A DNA stretch of 64,000 bases, from NCBI RefSeq assembly GCF_001522545.3, contig NC_031776.1:27663634-27727633 (forward strand). The letters run 5' to 3'. This document shows positions 35,412 through 47,700 of the stretch, one piece after another (position 1 is the stretch's first letter; the number at the start of each line of letters is the position of its first letter). A model generated the notes under the pieces. The model saw only the letters and a program-made list of their open reading frames with translations, ran no database searches and had not been told where the DNA came from. The stretch is from Parus major. Taxonomy: Eukaryota; Chordata; Aves; Passeriformes; Paridae. A program made the translations under genes and the position numbers.

Positions 35412-36858
35412 GTAAGTATTTTGATAACCATCCATGAATAAACCCTTAAATTAATGAGTCACATGTCAAAATGCCATTTGAAAGGTGTGCTTTACTGCAT
35501 GAACTGCTGCAGCTGAGGTGTACAGTGGCCTGATATCAGGGGGACAGCACACCGAGTTATGCTTTTGTTTATCAGGTACTTCCAGAAATTGTAGGGCTTT
35601 TCTTGCCAAAGTCATAACCCCGACACCTGGACACTAGAGCTGTTACAGCTCCAGTAAACACATATGGAGCTACTTTTCCAATTGGCAACAGCAGCCTATT
35701 TTTATTTGATGGCACTTGAGTCCTAAGTGGGGAACATGCTATTAATAATAATTTACTAAAAATATTTCGTAGTGAATTTATCATTAATGCAAAATATATT
35801 TTTCTATTTCTGGAGTAACTTCTCTGATTGCTCATTGCATACTGGTGGATATGGGGGCAATGGCCTATGTAGAAACTTGGAACATGTGATAAAAACTTTT
35901 TCTGGGATGACTTTGAAGCTGTTACATTAGAAACTTAATTAATGCTGGTTTACCTTCCCCTGGCTTTCATGGAAACTTCAGCCTGACTGTCCTGAGCTTG
36001 GAAAGGAGATGTAGCCTGCACACAAAACTGATGTTTCATGTTGAGAAGCAGGGCTGAGCTGCATGTGGAGTTAAGAAACCTTACCAAATCTCTATTGACG
36101 TTTTTCAGTCCTAATAAACACTCAAATACAATTTTTCAGAATGCTGATGGGAGGAGCTGAGATGGAGCTAGCAGACAGCCTGACACCTTTGAAGGGAAAT
36201 AATCACTAAGTGTGCTCAGTGAAGTAGGTTGATACTCAAATGCACTTGGTTCAGTGGTTAAGGAGGGCAGTTGAGTTACTGTATCTCTTCTTTGTCTGAG
36301 GTGTAAATTCACTGCAGTGACTCTCAGATAGGTTCCTGTGTCATCAGGTGCCTCCCAAAGCCTAGTGGTAGTTTCGGTGCCATTGCAGCAGGGCAGTGGT
36401 AGCCACACCAGTGGGGGACATCTGGGGCAGCCTCTTCAAACACAGCCTCAAATGTGCAACCTCGTCGTGCTGGCAGGAGAAACAGGCTTGGAACGTCCTG
36501 TATCACTCCTGTGTGCACTGAATTTAGAGGGTCCCTGTGTCATTATGAATAGATTCTTTATTTGTAGGCAAAGGAAATCATTCTGGAGACCTCTCCTTCC
36601 ACAAATGTTGTTTTTTCATTAATATCTAAAAAATTATTTGTGCTTCTCAACCTGAACATGGGGCTAAAGTGATAACTGCTCTTATGCTTTTACAAAATAC
36701 TTCAACCAGAAAGAGGAAATGTCTGAATTTGTATAGTCCAGTTTTGAAAAAAACATTGGCTTTCCCTTTATAAGAAGAAAGATTTTGTGTTGAAGGAGAA
36801 ATGAAAAACGTTCCCAGACCTGGGTAAGTCTCTTACATAAGCCGTCCTTTCTTTTCAG
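35412..36858. other. Gap between two candidate exons, nothing else seen
   Basis: If the flanking candidates are real this is a 1.4 kb intron. It starts GTAAGTATT and ends TCCTTTCTTTTCAG. It holds only short unrecognised frames, including 36136-36408 on - and 36338-36622 on +. Confidence 0.4.
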
Positions 36859-36940
36859 ATGCCCAGCAGTAAATGATGCAAATGAAAAAGATACAGTGTG
36901 GGGAGTACTATTTCAGTGTAATCTTCCACCTCACGACTGA
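36859..36940 (+). other. Candidate terminal exon segment, low confidence
   Basis: The acceptor is strong (CCGTCCTTTCTTTTCAG). Joined in phase to the exon ending at 35411, whose last codon lacks one base, the first A here completes a leucine codon. The frame then continues for 26 codons (start CPAVNDANEKDTVWGVLFQC) to a TGA at 36938-36940. No clear donor lies before the stop, and I see no polyadenylation signal close downstream. The phase match has a one-in-three chance of being accidental. No protein family is recognised. Confidence 0.18.
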
Positions 36941-39900
36941 TGCCTGAATGATTTTATTATAAGAACAACATGGTTTGGGGCACAGTGTCAGAAAGTCAGC
37001 TCTTGCCTGGAGCACACATTAGAACATCAGTAACCCCTGCATTGCCAATTGTCCAGAGCAATCCCTCTCCCTTATACTGTAAAAGTTTTTCTGTGCTGAA
37101 TACTACTACTGGATTTCAAACACAAACCCACTGAAAAGGCAAAGGTTCTCATGTGGACTGGCTTTTCAGTGGCATTACTAAACAAGCTGTAACTTATGGA
37201 TTTCTTCCTGTTAGTGTAAATCAGTATTAGGATACAGTATTTGTAGTGTGACTGGATTTAACCAGCTTGTCACCAAAAGGCTTTGCCGCTGTCACTTGCT
37301 TCAGGAAAAGCCTCCAGCTGCTCTTTGGGAGGGTGCTGTGCTGAGGAGGAGTGTACAGGGTGGGCTGTAGCAGTGGTTTATAGCATTGCAGGTGTGAGGA
37401 GGTGAAAAGGTACTGCCCAAGTGACTTAGGTTTCAGTTTTCCTCAGGAAAAGATTTTGCTTCGTAGAAGAGTGTGCTGTGTTGGTACTGTAGGAACTGCC
37501 TGCATCAGTGTGAAAATACAATCCCAGAGAGCATGTGGAGAGGTAAATGAGCATCAGTGAGATCTGCCTTTTGTAGAATAACCCTAGGCAAGCTCTGTAT
37601 GTGCTCTCCTGCAGGGTCTGCATCAAGCCTATTTTGGGAAAAGGACTTCCCAAGAGTGCCAGTCATATTCAGGGATATAATTAATGTTTACTGTGTGGTC
37701 AGTCCATAACATATCTTACTTCCAGGCCAGTGCCAGAAGTGCTGTGCTGAATTACAGCCTCCTCCATGGAGTGACAAATGGGTGTAACTTGTGGAAATAA
37801 CAACCTTCCTAGGTTGTCCCAAACAACACACCTGCAGCAGCTTGGGCAGCCTGTACTGCTGCCTGCCTGGGGCATGGAGGTGCTGGCCTGGATTCTCTCA
37901 GCCATTGCTTTTCATTTTATTTCAGATGTTGAGCTGTCTGTAGTGGATGTATTTACTGTGTGTATGACGGCCAGCTCGAGCTTGGTTGAAGGCTCCAGCT
38001 GCTGCAAACAATGTTACAAATGATAGTAAAAAGGCAAAGAGCTGCTGCTGGGAGAAGTGCAGCCTGTGCCACTGGTCTGGAGCAGCAGGGATGGGGAACC
38101 TGCTCTTCTATCTCTCTGGATTGTGTGGGCCCTCAAGAGGAGAGCAGCCTTCCTCACCCAACACCACAGCACTGGTCCTTGTTTTCTGAGAATCAAATAA
38201 GCCCCAGGGTGCCTGAGAGAAGCAGCAGCAGGAGCATGACCAGGAGCTGGAAGGGTTCAGCTGGTGCATGAGGAAGGGAGGCAGGATTTACCTTGCCATC
38301 AACAGCTCATGAGTTTGGCTACATTGGAGCAGCTGCTGCAAAGCTGAGGGCTTTGGCTGCTGAGGAGCCGGGGAGTTCAGTGATGATTCAGTGGCTGTTT
38401 TCTGATATGTAGTCCTGCTTACCTGGCTGTGCTAGCCAACAAAAAACTTGATGTTTTCTCAGGCGTAAGCATGTTTCCTCAAAAACGATGTTTCCTTTCG
38501 CTTTCTATGCTCCACCTCTCTCTAGTGCACAGCCCCAGGCAGCAGTTGATTCCCTGAGCCTTGGAGATGATCCTCCCAGCACTTTTCAGCTTCTTCACTT
38601 TTGACCCTCACATTAAAACCTTTACTCTTGGCTGACTATGTAGGGTGCAGCACATTTCCCAAGTCTGAGGGCATGTTGCATGACAGGGAAGTATTGAAGT
38701 GAAGGAAATAGTTTTTCTGCACAGCACATAATTAAACAAGATAATTCATTGCCATAGGAAGTTGTAGGGCTCAAAATTATAAACAGATTCACAGGGGAAT
38801 TAAAAGAACTCCAGCAAAATAAATTTTACAAAACAATTTAATTAGAATTTGTTTCAGAGAAGACTGAAAAGTGTTTGCTGGAAAAGCATCCCAGAGAAAT
38901 ATCACTGGTCAGGTGCCTGAGTCTTATACCCCCTTCTGTGAGGTTCCTCTGGTTATAGCAGTATTTCCTACAGTCAGGCCCAGAGCTGAACAAGAATAGC
39001 ATCCAGCATGGATGGGCTCCAGAATGATTCTTCCTTCATGAATTAATTCCTTTTTTTTCTTGTGGTAAGTATGAAGATAAATATCAAAGAGTTAGTAGGA
39101 TAAAAAAAAGGTGAGACCTGCACTCATGTATATTCTCACTGGTCTCTAGAGATCAGCACAAGTTCTTTCTTGAAGAACAAGTAACTTCCTGGGACCCATG
39201 AGCACAAGTGCTGGGGTTGTGGATGCTGTGTTCCTACTCAAGGCTCTTGGTGTGTCCTGTGCAAACTGAGCTTTAAAGAAAGTATAGAAATAATTTTTTC
39301 TGCCCTGACTCACTATGTGAGTATTTCTTGGCAAATTATTCTAAGCAGCAACACATTGGAGAAAATCTGCAAAGTTTTGTTTGAGTTATCTGTGATTAGA
39401 CACTTAATTTGGCAGGTGAATTTGTTACTCTGGAGCTTCTGCTGGTCTCTGATTTTGGGCCAGGTTGGTTTATTTTTGTAGTTGATATTGCTTATGTACC
39501 TATTCAAGTGCCATTATGCCTCATTGAATTCTTAAGTGTGTCACCTATAGTAATGTGTAGAGAGCCAACGTGTTTTATTTATTTTATCAAACATGGGAAA
39601 ATACTGATGCACAAACATATTGCAATCTTGATTTCTTTTACAACTTTTTTGAGCGCTTAACAACTGCAAAACCCCAGCTTCAAACAGTTCCTGCAACTAC
39701 TTAGGGATTCATTTGAATTAAGATAATTCAAATGTTGGCGTATAACTATGAGTTGGGCTTTTTTTTTAAAAAAAAACAACTTTGCAAAATGAAAGGATTT
39801 AATTTTTTTTCCTAATAAAAACAAACAGCTGGGTCTCCCATATGGTATTCTCTTGTAAAATATTTACATTTGAAAGGCGCCCAGACTCCTTGCAATACAA

Positions 39901-42900
39901 TTTAAACAATGAGTCCAAGTGAAAAAAATTCTATTGTTGTTGGTTCTGATTGCAAAGGTTTTTAGTGTGCACCTTCCTCCTTCTGAACCTTCTGTGCTCA
40001 GCATTAGGCTGTCATCTTAGTGTTGGAAGCTTTGCCTTGTTGAGTAACTCAATGTTTCCTTTTCTGAAGAAATAAGAATTTTCATCAAAACTCAACCGGA
40101 TTCACGTCAAAAGGTGTGTGAGAAGCAGGATACTGTGAAGGAATTGTGGGGGGAAATGATAGAAGGAATGAACTATTACTACATGGAGTTCTTAATAGTT
40201 CACTACTCTGAAGTGCAGAAAAGTTGGCGGTAGGAGAATGTCTCTGGAAGCACCATCTCTCCCTGGTTAGTGGAAGCAGTTTCCTCGGCTGTGTGGCTGC
40301 CAGAGTCTGTCTTTTTTACCCTACTGCAAGTATAAATGTTAACTCTCCAGCTGGAATTGCTCTGTTTGCTTTCACAGTGAAAACAGAACTAACCATTCTG
40401 GTAATGTTATTAAAAAATATTTGTCATGTCAAAAAGTCTTGCTGCCTGTAATTACGTTTAAACATCACAAACTGAATAACAACATTCAAACTCAGCTGAA
40501 GTATTTGATTAGACTCAGTTAATAGTTACTAATGGCTGTACAGCTTGTATGTAGGACTCGAGGGAGAGAATGGGGGAATTAATGGCAAGCTTATTTGGAA
40601 AGCAGTGAATGACTGAAGAGCTATGAGGTCTTGAACCTTGTCCTGTCCATGGAAAGGGGAAGGGAGGCTGGTGCCAGGCCTGTTTCATGAAGCAAGAGAC
40701 CTGATTTTACCAGATTAAGGCTAGATCTTGATAGAAAACAAAACAGTTTTTATGTCTGATGAATGCAAGGTTGATGAGAGTTGCTTTTTTCTTGCCCTTT
40801 TTTTTAATTTTAAAAAAGTTTCTGTTTTGTCTCAAGCCCACAGCAATCTTTACTGGCTGTGTTTGTTGCTGATGTTATGCTCTGCAGAGCAACAGGGACC
40901 TCAGTCTGCGGCATTACAGCAGCAAACTCTGATTACAGCTCATTCTTGGTGCTGAGTTTGCCAAACACCCACAACAGTTTGCTAAGACCTTCTCTCTTGG
41001 GGAGCTGTATCACTCATAACACCACCAGTGTTACTAAATCAATCCATCACTCCCTAATGTAGCTGCAGATTGGTGTTAAAGCTGCTTTTCCCTGAAAAGG
41101 TTGATGCTCAGGGGAGATTCTGTCTGCATGGACAGAGGTGAGCACTGTAATCATCCCGTGATGCCATAGCAGGGCTTACTCTGGGAGGCTGCATTTATAG
41201 TGGTATTGGAATAAAATCCCACCCCTGACCAGTAGTTGCTCGTGGAGGAAAACTGTGTACAGACTTGGCTTTGGTAATTAGAGAAATCCATGCAGTTTTA
41301 ATTTTCATTTTATGTCACTCCAGTTTATCAAGGACCCTTGGTGTAAGCTTCCCTGCAGTCCATGAGGATGTAGAACCATGTTATGAAGGAAGCTGTTTTA
41401 CCCTGTCAATGCCATCATGGCATCCTGAAGAATTAGTTTCCAGCACAACTTTGTCCTTTCTCCTGTTTTTTTTTGTTTGTTTTTTTTTCTGTGCTTCCTA
41501 TTCTGAGTGCATGCTCTCCTAGTTGTAGGAAAAGAGTATTTCCCTATTGAATTATTTATCAGCTCTGTCCAGTGCATGTTGTTTCTAAGGAATAAATATG
41601 AACTCCTAACAGGAAGATCGTTTTATGTTTTTTGGCAGTAACCACAAGATGGTAAAAAAAAAAATATCTGCATCTTTTTATTATATACAGTGCATGGAAT
41701 ATGTTCTCTTCAGGAATAATGTCACCAGCACCTTGAGAAAAGCCATGAGACTAAAGAATGCTTGTTCTCATTGCTTTAAAAAAGGTTGTAAACATAATGT
41801 CTATGACACATCTGATGTTTGAGATAAACTTGTTATTGGGGTGTGAAGCAGCATGCTGGTCTGTTGTTTGCTGTTTTGAATGGAGGAATTTAGAGTTTTG
41901 GATTTATAAATGCATTCTTCTCTTAATTTGAAAAAAAGAATCTCAGTAAATCAGAATACAAGAGCAGATAATCTCAGTGCAAAACTGATGGTTTCCTTGA
42001 ATAAGTTTGCATGATTCATTTCTGACACAAGTTCTAGAAACTAGTGACCATTTTAAAAGCAACACAGGAAAGGCTCAGCTATTTTATACTGGAAAGGAAA
42101 GCACCTGGCATGGTGACATTGGATTCAGAGACCTACATCATCCGCCCATGTTTTTGGACAGGTCTGGAGGAGCTGGCAGGAAGATAATAGCAAGTTCAAG
42201 GGGTGCTGCTTACAGCAAAAAACCCCAGAGCAAGGTTTTAACCCCTTGCTGGCTGCTGCTTTTCTCTTTGGCCATGTGTTGCCCTGGAACAGCTGTCGGC
42301 AGCTCTGAGCGCACCAGGCTCGGTGCACACAAAGGCTCAGCGACACAGAGGTTATGACCTAATGTTAATGGTGCTGCCATTTATTGTGTGGCTGCCGTGG
42401 GACTTCCCCTGCTTTGTCTAGGGTCCTGCCTAATATTCTCTTTCAAAGGCTTCCTTGCACAAGGAAGAATTATGAAATCAAACTTTCTCTTTTATTGTAG
42501 CAGCTTGTGTTTACTCTTGACGTGCTTGCTCAGAAAAGCTATTTTTGTCACCGCTGGGGAGAAGAGAGTAGGTTCCTGTGTGTCCCGTTTAATCAGAGTT
42601 TCAAATGGTTGTTTTCTAGGGGATGAAAAAAAAATCAGGTCAGCAGTCAAGGGATCTTTTTATGTTGATGGTGACAGTTTTTATTCTGCTGGAGTTATAA
42701 TCTAGATGAGAGGCAAAAATACTCGAGGACAGATATCTGGCTCTGTAGAGTAAAAATGTTAAGTGTTGCTGCAAGGCTGAATGTAAGTCTTTTTCACTCG
42801 AGTGCTTTACTGTAGCAGTGCAATTTTGCACCATAGATTTTCCCTTGTAAAGTCTGTGCACATCTGCTTTAAAACGCAGTGTAGTTTGTTGCTCTCTACC

Positions 42901-44651
42901 AATTGGATGGTGGGAGGCATTTATTTATTACATGCATGGGGGACATCAGTGGTATTCCCCCTACAATAATGTGAATAAATACCGCAGATCAACTATGATT
43001 AATGATGATAATAGTAATAATTAAAAAAATAAGTCCTTAGATATCTATCTTTCTGTCCTTCTACCTTTCTATCTAAATAGAAGATCTCTTATCTGCAAGA
43101 GATATGTCTAATTCCAAAAGGGTGGCAAGGATGGAGCATTGTTCTCCAGTTCCAAGAGCACAAGCCCTCTGCTAGCAGCATCTGTTCAGATTTGTCTGTG
43201 GTTATTAACTTATAGCTGATCTGTAGTACATGTTTGGGCAGTCCTTTCTGGGACACTGAAGGGCAGCAGTGCTCACACATGCTGGCCAATTCATTCATTA
43301 TAATTAGCTTTGCAAACTGGGAAATCTGGAAGAGCAAAGGTTGATTAAGCAAAGGGTAATCAGAGCTGCAAAATTCAGTAAAATACTATTTGGTTCTAAC
43401 TGTGCCCAGGGGATACCTAGGGGAAAAGCAGATTATAGATACATCATGGCAGAGACAGTGCTATACAGTCCTGTCCAGAATTATTCCTGATGTTTTTATT
43501 CAAGTATGCAGTTAAACTTGTCCTTTGTTTAGTCAGATTTAATATGAGCTTCAAGTGCCAGAATGAGTAATGTATATTTCAGGTTCTTGTATCTTTTGTT
43601 TCTAGCTGATGCCTAAAACTGAGATACCTGAAATAACTATGTGCTTGTTAAAATCTTGTTAGGTTTTCATTCAGAAAAATGATAAATGGATGGGCAGGAA
43701 CAGGAAACATTTATATTCTTTGAACATAAAAGCCTCATGTGGCAGTAGAAACAGAATAGAGGCTTTTTGCCAAATGCCTGGGACAGACGCAGGGCCCTGA
43801 GCACCCCCAAGTATTTGTGATGCCAGCACTCAGCCACATGGTGAAACTCTAGCTCGCCAACTTTGTTTCATTACTTGGAGAATCTGTTTCCAATTTACTT
43901 ACATAAAAACCCCACAACCTATTAAATATGGCTCATTACCAAGTTTAAAGGATATCTGTAATACACATTTCTCAAACTTGCAGGTAATAGAGGGTACCCT
44001 TTGGAGAGTTACCTAAAATGACCCTTTGCATGTTTAAACCATTTGCTCCTGCCACTGCAAAATGAATTATAAGGATATTATAAAGGAAACAGATATTGAT
44101 GAAGAGACTCCTGGGACCTTTTAATTGTGGTTCAGAATTGTCACAAGGATGATGTTGTCAAGTGTCTGATGTCTCACAGCTGGATGTTGCATAGGGAGAC
44201 CCCCATGTTTTATCTCACCAGAGGCACACGAGAGCCCAGTGCTTCAGACAGGTGACACTGGTGTGGCCTATTGCTCATCACTGACTGATCACCTTTTGAA
44301 ATACTTCCTGCCAAAACTGGGACCATGTTGTGTGCAAAACAAATCATAGCAAATGTGGACCTCAAGAGGTTGTCCCTGCCCAGTTTATGCCCTACTTCAT
44401 GATGGAGATAGTGACTCTTGTATTTTACCTGGAAGCTCCAGAAATATGATGACCACAGCCCTTGCAGTGTCATCTGTTCCAGCGCTTCATTAATGCACTG
44501 TTTGTAAATTTTTTTTCTAAACTTTATCTCATTTGCAGAAATTTAAACTTAATCAAATAAATTAATAAAAAGGAATCTGCAAGTTTGAAGTTACCCTTTC
44601 ATTAAGTTGTTTGAAACCCTTTGTGTGTCTTTCTATAGTCCTCACTGATGA
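36941..44651. other. Non-coding stretch, no gene seen
   Basis: Several overlapping short frames occur at 37780-38270 and 42000-42360, where the sequence is slightly GC-richer, but none is recognised. Simple-sequence patches lie at 41466-41491 (T-rich) and 43040-43080 (degenerate TATC/TTTC). Nothing else is supported. Confidence 0.65.
39759..39776. repeat. T9A9 perfect palindrome
   Basis: Nine T are followed directly by nine A, making an 18-base self-complementary run. It is a rigid, nucleosome-disfavouring type of sequence. No other role is implied. Confidence 0.8.
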
Positions 44652-44716
44652 AATAACCCCAGCTCTTTCAATCTTTCCCAGAAGTTTGTGTGCTCTGGAC
44701 CTCTGCACATTTATAT
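44652..44716 (-). mobile_element. CR1 LINE scrap, antisense
   Basis: The words 'aaccccagctctttcaatct', 'ttcccagaagtttgtgtgct' and 'ctggacctctgcacat' recall the antisense CR1 block that reads 'aaccccagctctctcagcct', then a 'ttcctcat...ggtgctccag' word, then a 'cctctgatcat' word. It is short and diverged, so an alignment score is needed to settle it. Confidence 0.45.
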
Positions 44717-47700
44717 CTCTGGGTAGGGTTTCTTTTCTTTCTTTCCTCTGTTTTTTTTTTGGCTAGTGGCAAAGTTACAGAGTGTTTTCAAACAGTTAAT
44801 TGGGTAAAACAGAAGGCAAAACTAAAGAATTAACTTTTCATTGGTTAACTAATTCAGCTTCTGTCAGGTGGCCTAGTGTCAATTTAATGAATTTCTTGTA
44901 ATTCTGATGCGATTAGGATAGTTTAATTTCTCAAATGTTGTAATTCATGCATTTTGTCTTTATTCTCTTCTGCTTCATTCTATAGTATTTACTTAGTGCT
45001 AGTTTTCAGGTGGAATTTTTTGGTAACTGAGAACGAAACAAAGAGATCCACGACAAGATGGTGAAAATTTACTGACTGTTCCATCCCAGCTGCACACTGA
45101 TTTATCCCTTTCTTCATCTGCAAGCCAGCTACCCTCTCTACTTTCTAACTCTGATTCAGGCCTTCTTGCTGTTGTTGCAGTAGTCTGGGACATAAGAAAA
45201 CTTCTCTTGAGTTTCCTTGCTATCCTAAGAGTTTTGAAATTGTACCTTAGCTTTTTCTTCATATTAAAGAACAAAAAGTTCAGCCACAGAAATAACCTGA
45301 AAATAACCTGAACTTAATTTTTTTTGTGTTTTGTGAATGTAAATCTTGACTGGCTGTTTGCTGACACCAGCCATTCTCATGGTTGTAAATGAGAACAGAA
45401 TATGGTCCTGCTTCTTTATAGAAAAAAACAAACCCACATGGTTTGGACTTTCAGTGATATTATCTTTTGGTTGCCAATCTGTCTGATGGTTTTCAAATTA
45501 TGATTTCTAGAAAGTTACGCATAAGGCATCTGCTGAAGGATTTTTGGCCTAGGCAGTTTGGCAAAGAGCTGGTTTTACAGGATCTGTAGCAGGGTTCTTG
45601 TCTGTTAGTGCGTCTACTGACTTATCGTTTCTATGCTGATTTGCAGCTCTGAGTTGTGGTTACCTGCTGTAATAACTTTGGCCCTTTCCACTGAACAAAT
45701 GGCCCAGATTCAGCAGCAGAGTTGCAGAGAGGTTGCAAATCAGGCCCACATGTATAGACTTAGTATTTGCAGGAATATGGATTGAAAGCGCATTTCTGTC
45801 AGGGGAAGCAGCCAAACAGGATGGAGTCCCGTGGAAGCCAAAAGCTGGGGTTGTGCAGTGAAAATGCTCGGGTTGCAGTCATGCTGAGATGGCTTGGAGG
45901 AACAGCTCTTACCTAAGTTGGCAACAAGGTTATGACAAAAAGCAGCTCAAAAAGCACAGCCCTTTAGGAGACAGGCAGCAACCATAGCATTGATCAAGCT
46001 GCTGAGTTAAACAACCTCTTGTGATGGCTATATGTCTTTTTCACATATTGGTTTTGCAGCAAAATATGAGAGAAATTTTCATTAATCTAATACTGTAAAA
46101 TAAATATCTTTCATATTTGTGAACTTTCCCAAACTCAGAGCAGTGTCTTGGGATGATGAAATGGTTGACAGGGACCTGTGCATGACTGTCCCCTCTTTTG
46201 CAAGTTCAGTATCCACAGGGTGCATTGTGGTGACAACAGACATTTCGTGGCCGGGCCTATAATTTTTAGAGCAGAATATTTTTGCATGCCTCAAATACAT
46301 TAAGATCTGAATGTCCTTTTTTTATAGCTGAAGGAAACCATCTCTCTGACCAATCTTTTTGTTCACTTACTAGCTGTGCTCAGCACTTTCCAATCCACAG
46401 TCATCAAGTGACAGGGAATATTTAGCTTTCAGTCTTGAAAAATACATCTTGTGGAGGGGATTTCATGCTGTTCCTGCATTTGGAGCTCAGGACACTCAGA
46501 AATGCTGCAGAATTTGCATATGCATAGCTGGAACATGCTGCTATGCATACAGTAGTAAATAATACGTAAGAGGGAGTGAATCTGCACCTGAGAGATGGTT
46601 GGTGTGAAGGAGCTGATGTTTGCACATCGTGCATTTCAATTTTTGCACTTTGGACTGGTCCCGTGGATGCCCAGAGCACCCATTTATGGAATGTGTGTGT
46701 CAGTCTTTTGAGCATCATCCAAAAAGATGCTCTTTGGCTCCATAAGCCCCCTTGGCAGCACAAATTAAAGCAGCTGGGAGATTTGTTCAAAAGTGCATCC
46801 TGGACTTGTGATGGGGTAGCTGTGCCTGCTCTTACCCTTGTGAGGTGAGGAGCCAGTTTATCACTCCTTTTCCTCTAATCAGTGATAATTGCTGCTTGGC
46901 TCTGAGGGATGAATGCACATGCAAAACTCTCCTTCTTTACGTTCTCCTTCCCCTGTGTGACACATTTGTCTCTGGCAGCATCTGTAAAGTTCCTGCCAAG
47001 CAAGGGCAGTAAAGCTCCCCGCTGTCTGTGGGGGCTGTGCTGTGCCCCTCAGCCAGGCACAGAGCAGGCACCCAGCTTCCCTGCCTGGCCCCTCCACCTT
47101 CCTCTCTCGCAGGGAGTTGTGTGCACACATCAGCACTGCTCCCACTCAAGTGGTTGCTATTTTGGAAAAGAGCAGAGGATATCAGCCCCTGTGTGGAGCA
47201 CTTACTGGAAGTGCCTCGCTGACTCACAGCAATTACTGGGGTATCTGAGGTTAAGGGAGTGATGAGTAATTGAGGTCTTTTTCACTTCAGGGATGCCAGA
47301 TCCTGTCTCCTTGTGTGCCCAATGGAGAGAAGTAATTTGCAAGCCTTCAGTAAAAATATATAATAGATGGAGTATTTTTTTTTACCTCAACAGTATTAGC
47401 AGTGTCTCTGAAATGTGTCTTTGTGTTGATTGGAGGTGTCAGCAAGGGCAGAGAGTGTTGCACACTGCATCCTCCATGAGAAGGGTTCAGGGCTTTACCC
47501 TCTACCAGACCTGCAGAAATTGTTCTGAGACGTGACCTTTTCCAGCACAGCCCCTCTGAAATTTGTTGTATCACACAGAACACAGGGTTGTGCCTAAATA
47601 AGATTCTCGCTGATAATTTTCCAAGAGTGCTCTGTGCCTCTTCTTTACCAACTGGTGAACCACATCCCTGGCAGACTGAAGATTGATGCCTGATAGCAGA

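Noticed and set aside
46422..46790. 122-codon minus-strand open frame
   Set aside because: No domain seen, and it overlaps an equally open frame on the other strand (46576-46848).
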